Positions 7,441 to 14,824 of a stretch of DNA of 17,168 nucleotides are shown here, piece after piece. The notes below the pieces were generated by a model. It was not told the DNA's origin and made no database searches. It saw nothing but the letters and a program-made list of their open reading frames with translations. The DNA is taken from assembly GCA_017407885.1 (NCBI GenBank), contig JAFQVU010000132.1, positions 1 to 17,168 of the forward strand, in the 5' to 3' direction. The first letter of the stretch is position 1, and every line of letters begins with the position of its first letter. The DNA comes from Clostridia bacterium (lineage in GTDB: Bacteria; Bacillota_A; Clostridia; Oscillospirales; CAG-272). The position numbers were made by a program, and so were the translations under genes.

Positions 7441-7744
7441 CAAATTCACTTACAACTGCCATGACCACATCAATCTGCGCAGGTGTGAGCTTGCAAAGTC
7501 TCTCATTCAGCTCACGAAGCCGTCCGGGCATTACATTGCCCTCGTCGAAAAATTCGGCATACGTGATTCCGAAATACTCGCAGATATAATGTAACCCGGC
7601 TAACGACGGCAAGGAAGTACCGTTCTCTATTCTGTTTATATAGCTTGGATTTTGACCTATAGACAAGCTCATGTCGCGCGCTGATACGCCCTTGCTCATT
7701 CGCAGTTCTGTAACCCTTTTGGGTACAAATTTATCATACAACAT
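7421..7744 (-). CDS. small XRE-family helix-turn-helix regulator
   Basis: A 107-residue cytoplasmic DNA-binding protein. Residues about 10-66 form an HTH_3/Cro-CI fold: VTELRMSKGVSARDMSLSIG, then PSYINRIENGTSLPSL as the recognition region and ICEYFGITYAEFFDEG at the end. The remaining 40 residues are helical and may mediate dimerisation. The ATG at 7744 is preferred to the ATG at 7762 because GGTGAT at 7749-7754 matches the 3' part of the anti-Shine-Dalgarno complement with 4-5 bases of spacing. It is divergent from the SLOG gene. A perfect inverted repeat over that gene's -35 box is a likely target, which is inference. It may act as a repressor of the neighbour. Confidence 0.85.
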   Translation of the reverse strand: MLYDKFVPKRVTELRMSKGVSARDMSLSIGQNPSYINRIENGTSLPSLAGLHYICEYFGITYAEFFDEGNVMPGRLRELNERLCKLTPAQIDVVMAVVSEFEKEHKK

Positions 7745-7797
7745 TTTAATCACCCATATCATTATAAACCATACATCCGCCGAATATGTGATTTTAA

Positions 7798-7840
7798 AAA
7801 CAATATAACTATTGACATAGGATATTGTTTGTTATATAAT
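7798..7840 (+). promoter_or_regulatory. promoter of SLOG gene with overlapping inverted-repeat operator
   Basis: TTGACA at 7812-7817 and TATAAT at 7835-7840 with a 17-base spacer are a full consensus promoter. AAACAATAT at 7798-7806 and ATATTGTTT at 7822-7830 form a perfect 9-base inverted repeat that brackets the -35 box. Such a site is well placed for repression, most simply by the divergent XRE protein. Confidence 0.75.
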
Positions 7841-7884
7841 AGTGAATGATAATATATTTAATGTAATTAAAGGAGCGAAAAATC

Positions 7885-8376
7885 ATGCCAATTGAACATA
7901 GATGCGCATTCACGGGGCATCGTCCCGAATCCTTTGCGTTCGGGAGCAACGAGTCCGCGGCGCAGTGTGTGCGCATAAAGAAACAGCTTGCAGATGCCAT
8001 CGAGCAGATGATAAAAAAGGGCGTTACCACCTTTATTTCGGGCGCGGCGCGCGGTGTTGACATGTGGGCAATGGAAGCGGTGCTCGCCGAGAAAGCGCGG
8101 AATCCCGATATTCACCTGATTGCGGCGATTCCCCACCGCTCACAGCCAAACAAATGGTGCGAGTCCGAGCAGCACCGATACCATAGCCTGCTCGCCGCCT
8201 GCGACCATACGGTACTCTTTTCCGAGGACTACTACCGCGGATGTCTGCTGAAGCGCAACTGCTACATGGTCGATAACGCCGCGCATCTGATTGCCGTCTA
8301 CAACGGCTCCGATACAGGCGGTACTGCGCATACTGTCAGTACGCAAAAAAGCTCGGACGTGATGTTACCATCATAA
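7885..8376 (+). CDS. DUF1273/YpsA-like SLOG-family protein, 3' end frameshifted
   Basis: A 163-residue Rossmann-like SLOG protein. CAFTGHRPE at 7-15 and ISGAARGVDMWAMEAVL from residue 51 are typical, as is RNCYMVDNAAHLIAVYNGSDTGGTAHTV near the C-terminus. SLOG proteins are thought to bind nucleotides or nucleotide derivatives; no reaction is assigned to this one. After V151 the frame yields STQKSSDVMLPS, which does not look like the family. The next frame, from 8340, reads YAKKLGRDVTIISPSLEY and stops at 8396, which fits the usual ending. A single base appears lost near 8338-8341, by mutation or sequencing error. The start at 7885 has AAAGGAG 8 bases upstream. The restored stop touches the cysS stop at 8397. 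Confidence 0.82.
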   Translation: MPIEHRCAFTGHRPESFAFGSNESAAQCVRIKKQLADAIEQMIKKGVTTFISGAARGVDMWAMEAVLAEKARNPDIHLIAAIPHRSQPNKWCESEQHRYHSLLAACDHTVLFSEDYYRGCLLKRNCYMVDNAAHLIAVYNGSDTGGTAHTVSTQKSSDVMLPS

Positions 8377-8384
8377 GTCCGAGC
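8345..8384 (-). terminator. cysS terminator inside the neighbouring gene's 3' end
   Basis: Stem GCTCGGAC at 8351-8358 pairs with GTCCGAGC at 8377-8384. An inner TGATG/CATCA stem caps it. On the minus strand it is followed by TTTTTT (8345-8350). It lies just past the cysS stop at 8397 and within the 3' coding part of the convergent SLOG gene. Confidence 0.82.
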
Positions 8385-8396
8385 CTTGAATATTAA

Positions 8397-9848
8397 TTAA
8401 ATACGCTTCCAGCGTGCACCGCCGGGGATGTCCGTAATCTCGATGCCTTGAGCCTTCAGCTCATCACGAATACGGTCTGCCTCGGCGAAATTTTTCGCCT
8501 TTTTAGCATCCTGACGTGATTTTATGAGCGCCTCAATGCCCTCATCAGCCTCGCCCGATTCGGATATAACGGTGAACTCGCCCGCCTTAGGTGCCGCCGC
8601 CGCAAGCTCTTTACGCTTCGCCGCCGCTTTGCTTATAAGGTCAAGACCGAGTACGCGGTCAAAATCAGCGAGGAGCGCGAGCTTTGTCGCGTCATTTGTG
8701 CTGTATTTGAGCACGTCATAGACCGCGGTAACTGCAAGAGCGGTGTTGAGGTCGTTTCCGAGCGCATCAAGGAACTTCGCCTTCAGCGCATCGAAAGCGG
8801 CAGTGTCAATCGCTTCATCGCCAGACTTCAGCGCGGCGATTTTTGCAATAAGCTTGTTGTAGGTCACAACTGCGTTATCGAGATTTTCCCACGAGAACAC
8901 AAGATTCTTGCGGTAGTGCGACTGCAGGCAGAAGAGACGGTAGACAAGCGGATCGTAGCCCTTTTCTTCGAGCAGTGACACGGTGAGAAATTCGCCCTTG
9001 GATTTCGACATCTTACCCGAATTGGTGTTAAGGTGATGAACGTGCATCCAGTAGTTGCACCACTTATGACCGAGATAAGCCTCGGACTGCGCGATTTCGT
9101 TGGTATGGTGAGGGAAAGCGTTGTCGATACCGCCGCAGTGGATATCGAGGTCCTCGCCGAGATGCTTCATGGATATACCCGAGCACTCAATATGCCAGCC
9201 GGGATAACCGACACCCCATTGCGAATCCCATTTAAGCGCCTGATCCTCAAACTTGGATTTAGTAAACCAAAGCACGAAATCGTTTTTGTTGCGCTTGTTG
9301 CTGTCCTCTTCGACTCCCTCACGCACACCGACCTCAAGGTCGTCCTCGGAAAAGTCGTTGAAAATGTAGTACTGCTTGAGTCTCGAAACGTCGAAGTAGA
9401 TATTTCCGCCTGCCTCGTATGCATATCCTTTTTCAATGAGAGTTTCGATGATATGGATATAGTCATCGATGCAGTTGGTCGCCGGCTCGACAACGTCGGG
9501 GCGCTTTATGTTGAGTTTTCGGCAGTCCTCGAAAAAGGCGTCGGTGTAGAATTTCGCGATCTCCATGACCGACTTATTCTCACGCTTCGCGCCCTTGAGC
9601 ATTTTATCCTCGCCCGTATCGGCATCCGAAGCCAGGTGTCCGACGTCGGTGATATTCATAACGCGCTTGACGTTATATCCGGCATAGCGAAGCGATTTTT
9701 CGAGGATATCCTCCATAATGTACGAGCGCAGATTTCCGATATGCGCAAAGTGATATACGGTCGGGCCACAGGTGTACATTTTGACAAGCTCGGGATTGTT
9801 CGGGACAAATTCCTCACGTGTTCTTGTGGCGGTGTTATACAGTTTCAT
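8397..9848 (-). CDS. cysS: cysteinyl-tRNA synthetase
   Basis: Class I aminoacyl-tRNA synthetase that charges tRNA-Cys. The protein is 483 residues, close to the usual 460-480. C27 in YTCGPTVYHFAHIGN is the first zinc ligand, HIGN is at 36-39, HIECSGISMKHLGEDLD and HCGGIDNAFPHHTNE give the remaining zinc region, and KMSKS is at 279-283. The C-terminal tail (DAKKAKNFAEADRIRDELKAQGI) is typical. The ATG at 9848 is chosen because AAGGAG lies 8 bases upstream and MKLYNTATR is the normal start; the frame remains open further upstream only into repeat sequence. It follows cysE in the same direction, separated by a structured repeat. It should depend on the T-box promoter upstream of cysE. Confidence 0.97.
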   Translation of the reverse strand: MKLYNTATRTREEFVPNNPELVKMYTCGPTVYHFAHIGNLRSYIMEDILEKSLRYAGYNVKRVMNITDVGHLASDADTGEDKMLKGAKRENKSVMEIAKFYTDAFFEDCRKLNIKRPDVVEPATNCIDDYIHIIETLIEKGYAYEAGGNIYFDVSRLKQYYIFNDFSEDDLEVGVREGVEEDSNKRNKNDFVLWFTKSKFEDQALKWDSQWGVGYPGWHIECSGISMKHLGEDLDIHCGGIDNAFPHHTNEIAQSEAYLGHKWCNYWMHVHHLNTNSGKMSKSKGEFLTVSLLEEKGYDPLVYRLFCLQSHYRKNLVFSWENLDNAVVTYNKLIAKIAALKSGDEAIDTAAFDALKAKFLDALGNDLNTALAVTAVYDVLKYSTNDATKLALLADFDRVLGLDLISKAAAKRKELAAAAPKAGEFTVISESGEADEGIEALIKSRQDAKKAKNFAEADRIRDELKAQGIEITDIPGGARWKRI

Positions 9849-9895
9849 AGGTTTCTCCTTGGTTTTTTGATATGGGGGGATGTTGGTAAGGAAAT

Positions 9896-10037
9896 ACGGT
9901 CGCTTTCTTGCCAGCACATCGCAGATGTGTTGAAAGCATTCGCAAAGAACTTTACTCGACGCATTCGCTCACAGAGTGCTTGGCTAAAGCTTCGAGTTGA
10001 GCGCTCCCGCAAGGCGCGGTCCTCCTCGCTCCAGCTC
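9896..10037 (+). repeat. structured repeat copy 3, A unit
   Basis: Starts ACGGTCGCTTTCTTG and ends CTCGCTCCAGCTC, as in 6968-7090. Between CTTTC and GAAAG this copy carries an extra hairpin with arms CACATC and GATGTG around GCA (9915-9929), absent from copy 2. GCAAAGAACTTTACT, CGCTCACAGAGTG and AGCTTCGAG follow in the same order. The block ends the gap upstream of the cysS ribosome site. Confidence 0.75.
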
Positions 10038-10054
10038 AAAATATAGAGGCTGCA

Positions 10055-10208
10055 CAGCCGAGCCGGGTGGGGGTGAAGGGGGAGGGCGGAGCGGCGTTTG
10101 AGCGCAGCGCCTCCCCTCCCGAGCTGCGGCGATGCCGCCGCGAGCAATTCGGCAGGCGGTGCAAGCACCGCGTGGGAGCGCCAACGCTTAAAGCACCACA
10201 CAAAATTT
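10055..10208 (+). repeat. structured repeat copy 3, B unit
   Basis: Starts CAGCCGAGCC. GGGGAGG at 10079-10085 pairs with CCTCCCC at 10110-10116 around a loop with CGGCGTTTGAG. Two further hairpins follow: GCGGC and GCCGC around GAT (10126-10138), and GCGGTGC and GCACCGC around AA (10156-10171). The stretch CGAGCAATTCGGCAGGCG and the right end CACAAAATTT match copy 2. It abuts the cysE stop codon and lies within the cysE-cysS transcription unit, in the strand opposite to the genes. Confidence 0.75.
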
Positions 10209-10215
10209 ATTAAAA

Positions 10216-10908
10216 TTATTTAGCAGAATCCTTTTCTGCAAGCTGTTTTTCAAGCTGCTCGATGCGTATTGTCAGCCTGCACAGCTCCTGTGCAACAGGG
10301 TCCGGTACGTGCACCTGGTCAAGATCGCACGGCGATACTTTCGCGCCCGAGCGTTTCACAACACGTGCAGGGATACCGACAGCGGTGCTGTTTTCGGGTA
10401 TCTCATCAAGCACGACTGCGTTCGCGGCAATCTTCGAGTTGCTTCCAACTTTGAACGGGCCGAGCACCTTCGCACCCGAGCCTACCATTACGTTATCGCC
10501 GAGCGTAGGATGGCGCTTGCCGACATGCTTGCCGGTACCGCCGAGAGTTACACCCTGATAGATGGTGCAGTTGTCGCCGATCTCGGCGGTCTCACCGATA
10601 ACGACGGCGCTTCCGTGGTCAATAAACAGTCCCTTGCCGATCTTCGCACCGGGGTGGATCTCGATACCGGTAAGGAAGCGTGCGCCCTGTGAAACGAGAC
10701 GTGCGGCAAAATGCTTGTCGTGCTCGTACAGTTTGTGTGACAAGCGGTACGCGAGCACCGCGTGGAAACCGGAATAGAGCAGTGCAACCTCAAGGTCGCT
10801 TGTCGCGGCAGGGTCACGTTCGCGAATTACTCGGATATCGTTCTTAATTTCGTTTTTTACTTTTTTGAGGCTTTTTTTCATCGAATTGAGATCAAAATTC
10901 AGTTCCAT
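10216..10908 (-). CDS. cysE: serine O-acetyltransferase
   Basis: Makes O-acetylserine from serine and acetyl-CoA, the committed step of cysteine synthesis, in the cytoplasm. The 230 residues match the short Gram-positive/EpsC form rather than the longer enterobacterial enzyme. An N-terminal helical part ending in RDPAATSDLEVALLYSGFHAVLAYRLSHKLY is followed by left-handed beta-helix hexapeptide repeats. These include GAKIGKGLFIDHGSAVVIGE, GDNCTIYQGVTLGGTGK and HPTLGDNVMVGSGAKVLGP. The catalytic histidines of the family are in the IDHG and KRHPT segments. The tail (IEQLEKQLAEK) is a short predicted coiled coil. The start is supported by AGGAGG about 7 bases upstream. The gene is first in a T-box-controlled unit with cysS. 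Confidence 0.95.
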   Translation of the reverse strand: MELNFDLNSMKKSLKKVKNEIKNDIRVIRERDPAATSDLEVALLYSGFHAVLAYRLSHKLYEHDKHFAARLVSQGARFLTGIEIHPGAKIGKGLFIDHGSAVVIGETAEIGDNCTIYQGVTLGGTGKHVGKRHPTLGDNVMVGSGAKVLGPFKVGSNSKIAANAVVLDEIPENSTAVGIPARVVKRSGAKVSPCDLDQVHVPDPVAQELCRLTIRIEQLEKQLAEKDSAK

Positions 10909-10937
10909 AATAGTTCCTCCTATATTTAAGATAAATC

Positions 10938-11200
10938 AAAAAAGCCCTACAGTCCCACGGACTGTAAAGGCGATTTACGCGGTTCCACTTTACATTATAC
11001 TCTAACGGGTACAAAAATACCCTGCCGCTGTAACGTACGGCAGACGGGCGTGGCTACTGTTATTTCGCCGCACCGGCTCACGGACGCACTTATTGCCGAC
11101 GACTTCGGTACGCGCTCACACCACGCGGTAAATCCGCGGCGCGTTTCTCTGAAACCGACTCCGAACGACATCCTTCCGTTCACAGCCTTTGCTTTGTATG
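10938..11200 (-). promoter_or_regulatory. cysteine T-box leader upstream of cysE
   Basis: In the minus-strand transcript the T-box AAAGTGGAACCGCG is at 10978-10991. TGTAAAG (10988-10994) can pair with CTTTACA (10963-10969) as antiterminator. The competing terminator has TACAGTCC paired with GGACTGTA (10948-10966) and then TTTTTT at 10938-10943. Stem I closes with GGCT/AGCC and ACGGA/TCCGT, and an inner TTCGG/CCGAA. Between them the specifier loop presents TGC (cysteine) at 11086-11088. Two hairpins precede the T-box, CTGCCG/CGGCAG and GGGTA/TACCC. Uncharged tRNA-Cys should bind and permit readthrough into cysE. Confidence 0.93.
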
Positions 11201-11205
11201 TTACC

Positions 11206-11234
11206 ATTATATACTATAAATTTAATTTTGTAAA
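11206..11234 (-). promoter_or_regulatory. sigma-A promoter of the T-box/cysE-cysS unit
   Basis: On the minus strand TTTACA at 11229-11234 and TATAAT at 11206-11211 are separated by 17 bases. Transcription should begin near 11199, directly ahead of stem I of the T-box leader. Confidence 0.85.
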
Positions 11235-11354
11235 CACCTTTTGCAAAAAAAGTTGAAAATTTTTTATAAGGCACGGGAAATCCAGCTTGTAATCTGTAAA
11301 AAACGCCATGTCGAATTGCGCCGACGATTGTTTCCGAATATTTGGAAAATACTA

Positions 11355-11383
11355 TTGTAATTTACATAATTTTGTAGTATAAT
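11355..11383 (+). promoter_or_regulatory. probable promoter of the DUF6514-like gene
   Basis: TTGTAA at 11355-11360 and TATAAT at 11378-11383 are 17 bases apart. The gap from 11235 to 11354 between the two divergent promoters shows nothing else I can name. Confidence 0.6.
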
Positions 11384-11429
11384 ATATTTAATGGAAATTT
11401 AATATATTATTAACCAAGGAGCGCGCGAA

Positions 11430-11657
11430 ATGAAATACACATACAAGATGGTCAGCGAGACAAAGACAGATGAAAACGGCAATGAACATACAGTATACGG
11501 TGTGAGCGTACAGGCGGAGACAGGTTCATTTGAGCGCGTTGTTACTGATATATTCTGCGACAAAAAGGCGGCGAAGCGGTTTGTTGAGGCGTGCAACATT
11601 CTGTCGCTCGACCCTGAACATCTTGACGATGTAATAGCCGACGCGCTTTGTGTGTGA
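11430..11657 (+). CDS. small DUF6514-like protein, function unknown
   Basis: A 75-residue protein with no signal peptide or membrane segment. It has an N-terminal strand pattern (KYTYKMVSETKTDENGNEHT, VYGVSVQAE) and a C-terminal helical part (KKAAKRFVEACNILSLDPEH, LDDVIADAL). I recognise the pattern as that of the DUF6514 family of small clostridial proteins, from memory and without a search. AAGGAG at 11416-11421 is 8 bases from the ATG, and a promoter and a downstream terminator frame the gene as a single transcription unit. It sits between divergent cysE and convergent uvrA without an obvious functional link. Confidence 0.75.
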   Translation: MKYTYKMVSETKTDENGNEHTVYGVSVQAETGSFERVVTDIFCDKKAAKRFVEACNILSLDPEHLDDVIADALCV

Positions 11658-11777
11658 GTTCATCGGCTGCATGAGTTTATCATGTGGTTTGTTGCTCCAG
11701 CGTTGGTACTTCCGTGCGGTGCGCACCACCGTTCAGCACATCTGCTATATGCTTCTAAAAGCGACCGTTTCTCCTAT

Positions 11778-11828
11778 AACAAACAAGGAGCCATCAGCAT
11801 TACGCTGCATTGGCTCCTTGTTTGTTTT
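11778..11828 (+). terminator. terminator between DUF6514-like gene and uvrA
   Basis: A perfect 16-base stem, 11778-11793 with 11811-11826. The 17-base loop can itself pair through CAGC and GCTG. T-rich sequence follows on the plus strand, so it best serves the rightward gene. On the minus strand it starts right at the uvrA stop and may also end uvrA, though the T-run is weak that way. The 120 bases before it (11658-11777) contain no feature I can support. Confidence 0.85.
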
Positions 11829-14664
11829 ATTTCTTTTTAAACATCTTTTTAAGATACTGTCCCGTGTATGAGCGCTCGCACTCGGCAACCTCCTCGGGCG
11901 TACCGACTGCCACGACCTCACCGCCGCCGTCACCGCCCTCGGGACCGAGGTCGATAATGTAATCGGCGGTCTTTATCATGTCGAGATTGTGTTCAATCAC
12001 GAGCACTGTGTTGCCTGCATCAACAAGTCTCTGAAGCACTTCTATAAGCTTCTTTACATCCGCCATGTGAAGTCCGGTTGTAGGCTCGTCGAGAATGTAA
12101 ATAGTCTTGCCGGTGGACCGCTTTGCAAGCTCGGTCGCGAGCTTGACTCGCTGTGCCTCACCGCCCGAAAGCGTGGTCGAAGACTGCCCTATCTTGATGT
12201 ATCCGAGACCGACATCATAAAGCGTCTGAAGCTTTCGCGCAAGCTTCGGCAGACTCGAGAAAAACTCAAGTCCTTCCTCAACTGTCATATCAAGCACATC
12301 GGAAATATTCTTTCCCTTATATTTGACTTCGAGAGTGTCGCGGTTATACCGCTTACCCTTACAAACGTCACATGTCACATAAACGTCGGGTAAAAAGTGC
12401 ATCTCAATGCATTTAACACCGTCTCCCTCGCACGCCTCACAGCGCCCTCCCTTGACATTGAACGAGAAACGCCCTGAATTGTAGCCGCGCATCTTGGCAT
12501 CCGTGGTCTTTGCAAAAAGGTCGCGGATATCGGTGAAAAGTCCCGTGTATGTCGCAGGATTTGAGCGTGGCGTGCGCCCGATGGGACTTTGGTCAATTGC
12601 GATTATCTTGTCGAGATTGTCGATGCCCTCTATCTTTTTATGCTTACCCGGGTAGGTATGCGCACGGTTAAGCTCATGTGCGAGAGTTTGGTAGAGTATC
12701 GAATTCACAAGCGAGGACTTTCCCGAGCCGGACACGCCGGTAACACAGCAGAAGAGTCCGAGCGGTATCTCCACATCAATGTTTTTAAGATTGTTTTGCT
12801 CCGCTCCGATTACCTTTAAGAATTTCCCGTTTCCGGCACGTCTGATTGGGGGAATCGCTATCTTCTCGCGCCCCGATAGGTACGCGCCCGTTATTGACGT
12901 CGGATGCGCCTTGATTTCATCCGGTGTACCTGCGGCGACAATATTCCCGCCGTGTATTCCGGCACCGGGGCCAATATCAACGATATAATCCGATGCTTCC
13001 ATAGTCTCCTCGTCGTGCTCGACGACGATAAGGCTGTTTCCCACATCGCGCAGGCGCTTCAGAGTCGCTATAAGCTTTGAATTGTCACGCTGGTGCAGAC
13101 CGATGCTCGGCTCATCAAGGATGTACAGCACGCCCATAAGCGATGAGCCTATCTGCGTAGCAAGCCTGATGCGCTGTGCCTCGCCGCCCGAAAGCGTACC
13201 GGCTTTACGGGCAAGTGTGAGGTATTCAAGTCCCACGCTTTCAAGGAATCCGAGACGTGATTTTACCTCTTTGATTATCTCCTTGGCTATCGCCATTTCC
13301 ATCTCGGTAAAGGTGAGCGACTTAACAAATTCAAGCGCTTTTGATACGGACATCTTACAGAATTCGTCGATATTTATGCCACCTACCGTCACCGCGAGTG
13401 AGTTTGCGTTAAGTCGTCTTCCGTGACATTCGGGGCATGGGATATCCTCAATGAACTCCTCGTAATACTCATGCTGCGACTGGTCGAAGCGCTGCTGTAT
13501 CATTCCAACAACGCCGTCGAATTTGACACGCTGATGCTTCGCCGCCCCCTCCCAATATCGGGTAATTTCGTAAACTTCATTGCCCGAGCCGTAAAGAAGC
13601 ACCTTTAACTGCTTGTCCGTGTACTCATCAAGCGGCATATCAAGCGAAAAGCCGTACTTTTTTGCAACCGCCTCAAAAAGCGGTCCGTTCCAGCTCTGCT
13701 CATCGAGCGACTTGAAGCCGTTCACCTGAATCGCTCCCTCGCGCAGTGACAAGGACTTATCGGGAATGACCTTGTCCGCAGAGACGATGCGCATCTCACC
13801 GAGTCCGGCGCACTTCTCGCAGGCACCGAACGGGTTATTGAACGAGAACATTCTCGGTGACAGCTCACCGATGCTGATGCCGTGCTCCTCGCAGGCATAG
13901 CTCTGCGAAAATGATATCTCCGTGTCACCGTCAAACACCTCGCCGTCGCGCAAAACCACTGATACAACAAGATTGCCCTCGGTCAGTGAGAGCGCCGTCT
14001 CAACAGAATCCGCAAGGCGCGAGCGCACGTCGTCGCGTCTCACAAGGCGGTCAACGACTATCTCAACAGTGTGCTTGATGTTCTTATCAAGCTTTATCTC
14101 CTCTCCGAGATCGTACATCGCGCCGTCAACGCGGACTCGCACGTATCCGCTCTTCTTGGCATCCTCGAAGATCTTCTCGTGCATACCCTTTTTGCCGCGC
14201 ACCATCGGCGCAAGCACCATGAAACGTGTCCCCTCGGGCAGAGTCATGATTCGATCGATTATCTGATCGACGGTCTGCTGGCGTATCTCCTTACCGCATA
14301 TCGGGCAGTGAGGTATACCAACACGCGCATACAAAAGGCGCAGGTAGTCGTATATCTCGGTTACCGTTCCGACTGTGGAGCGCGGATTTTTTGATGTAGT
14401 TTTCTGGTCTATCGAAATGGCGGGTGAAAGTCCCTCTATCGAATCAAGATCAGGCTTGTCAAGCTGGCCTAAAAACATTCTCGCATAGCTTGAAAGAGAT
14501 TCGACAAAGCGCCTATGCCCCTCAGCGTATATGGTATCAAATGCAAGCGAGGATTTACCCGAGCCGGAAAGTCCGGTAAATACGACCAATTTATCACGCG
14601 GAATGGTTAAATCCACATCCTTTAAGTTGTGAACGCGCACACCGCGCATTACTAAATCTGCCAT
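11827..14664 (-). CDS. uvrA: excinuclease ABC subunit A
   Basis: The damage-sensing ATPase of nucleotide excision repair, which loads UvrB on lesions. The 945 residues are the normal length. The first Walker [10 protein letters not shown] is at 31-39 and the second (GVSGSGKSS) near 640. ABC signatures LSGGEAQR are near 490 and 830, each followed by YILDEPS/T-GLH. Zinc-binding cysteine clusters are present: CPICG near 120, CEKCAGLG and CPECHGRR in the insertion region, and CEACEGDG with CDVCKGKR in the second half. The start ATG at 14664 is supported by the family N-terminus and an in-frame stop directly upstream. It has no good ribosome site; the nearest AAGGAAG is at 14714-14720, beyond a hairpin. 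It is downstream of uvrB in the same direction, probably one operon. Confidence 0.97.
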   Translation of the reverse strand: MADLVMRGVRVHNLKDVDLTIPRDKLVVFTGLSGSGKSSLAFDTIYAEGHRRFVESLSSYARMFLGQLDKPDLDSIEGLSPAISIDQKTTSKNPRSTVGTVTEIYDYLRLLYARVGIPHCPICGKEIRQQTVDQIIDRIMTLPEGTRFMVLAPMVRGKKGMHEKIFEDAKKSGYVRVRVDGAMYDLGEEIKLDKNIKHTVEIVVDRLVRRDDVRSRLADSVETALSLTEGNLVVSVVLRDGEVFDGDTEISFSQSYACEEHGISIGELSPRMFSFNNPFGACEKCAGLGEMRIVSADKVIPDKSLSLREGAIQVNGFKSLDEQSWNGPLFEAVAKKYGFSLDMPLDEYTDKQLKVLLYGSGNEVYEITRYWEGAAKHQRVKFDGVVGMIQQRFDQSQHEYYEEFIEDIPCPECHGRRLNANSLAVTVGGINIDEFCKMSVSKALEFVKSLTFTEMEMAIAKEIIKEVKSRLGFLESVGLEYLTLARKAGTLSGGEAQRIRLATQIGSSLMGVLYILDEPSIGLHQRDNSKLIATLKRLRDVGNSLIVVEHDEETMEASDYIVDIGPGAGIHGGNIVAAGTPDEIKAHPTSITGAYLSGREKIAIPPIRRAGNGKFLKVIGAEQNNLKNIDVEIPLGLFCCVTGVSGSGKSSLVNSILYQTLAHELNRAHTYPGKHKKIEGIDNLDKIIAIDQSPIGRTPRSNPATYTGLFTDIRDLFAKTTDAKMRGYNSGRFSFNVKGGRCEACEGDGVKCIEMHFLPDVYVTCDVCKGKRYNRDTLEVKYKGKNISDVLDMTVEEGLEFFSSLPKLARKLQTLYDVGLGYIKIGQSSTTLSGGEAQRVKLATELAKRSTGKTIYILDEPTTGLHMADVKKLIEVLQRLVDAGNTVLVIEHNLDMIKTADYIIDLGPEGGDGGGEVVAVGTPEEVAECERSYTGQYLKKMFKKK

Positions 14665-14679
14665 TTATTTGATAGTTTC

Positions 14680-14815
14680 TTTTGCCGCGATGCTTTGCAT
14701 CGCATGCAAAATTCTTCCTTTCTGTCCTTTTGGGACGTGGTTTGTGCAGCAAAACATTGCTTATTAAGCAACTGTTTTGCCACAAAGGGTTGCTTGAGAA
14801 ATATAGCTCTCAAGC
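14680..14815 (-). other. three hairpins in the uvrB-uvrA gap
   Basis: Hairpin 1: GCTTGAGA and TCTCAAGC at 14792-14815. Hairpin 2: 14749-14780, GCAAAACA with TGTTTTGC and inner TTGCTTA with TAAGCAA, one bulged base. Hairpin 3: 14680-14711, TTTTGC with GCAAAA and inner GCGATGC with GCATCGC around a three-base loop. None is followed by a T-run on either strand. They occupy most of the 160-base gap and end 15 bases before the uvrA start. A role in mRNA stability or uvrA translation is possible. Confidence 0.65.
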
Positions 14816-14824
14816 TTCTCCGTT

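Noticed and set aside
8344..8351. Programmed -1 frameshift site (run of A then G) in the SLOG gene
   Set aside because: The family-like frame resumes before the A run, so slippage there would not restore the YA residues; no stimulatory spacing can be shown, and the hairpin and T-run are explained by the cysS terminator.
9849..9917. Upstream extension of cysS to 9917
   Set aside because: The extra 23 codons fall partly in the A unit of the repeat, do not resemble CysS, and bypass the AAGGAG that serves the ATG at 9848.
9033..10046. Long open frame of 337 codons on the plus strand over cysS
   Set aside because: It is antisense to an unmistakable cysS, runs into repeat sequence at its end, and shows no recognisable domain. 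It is a by-product of cysS codon use.
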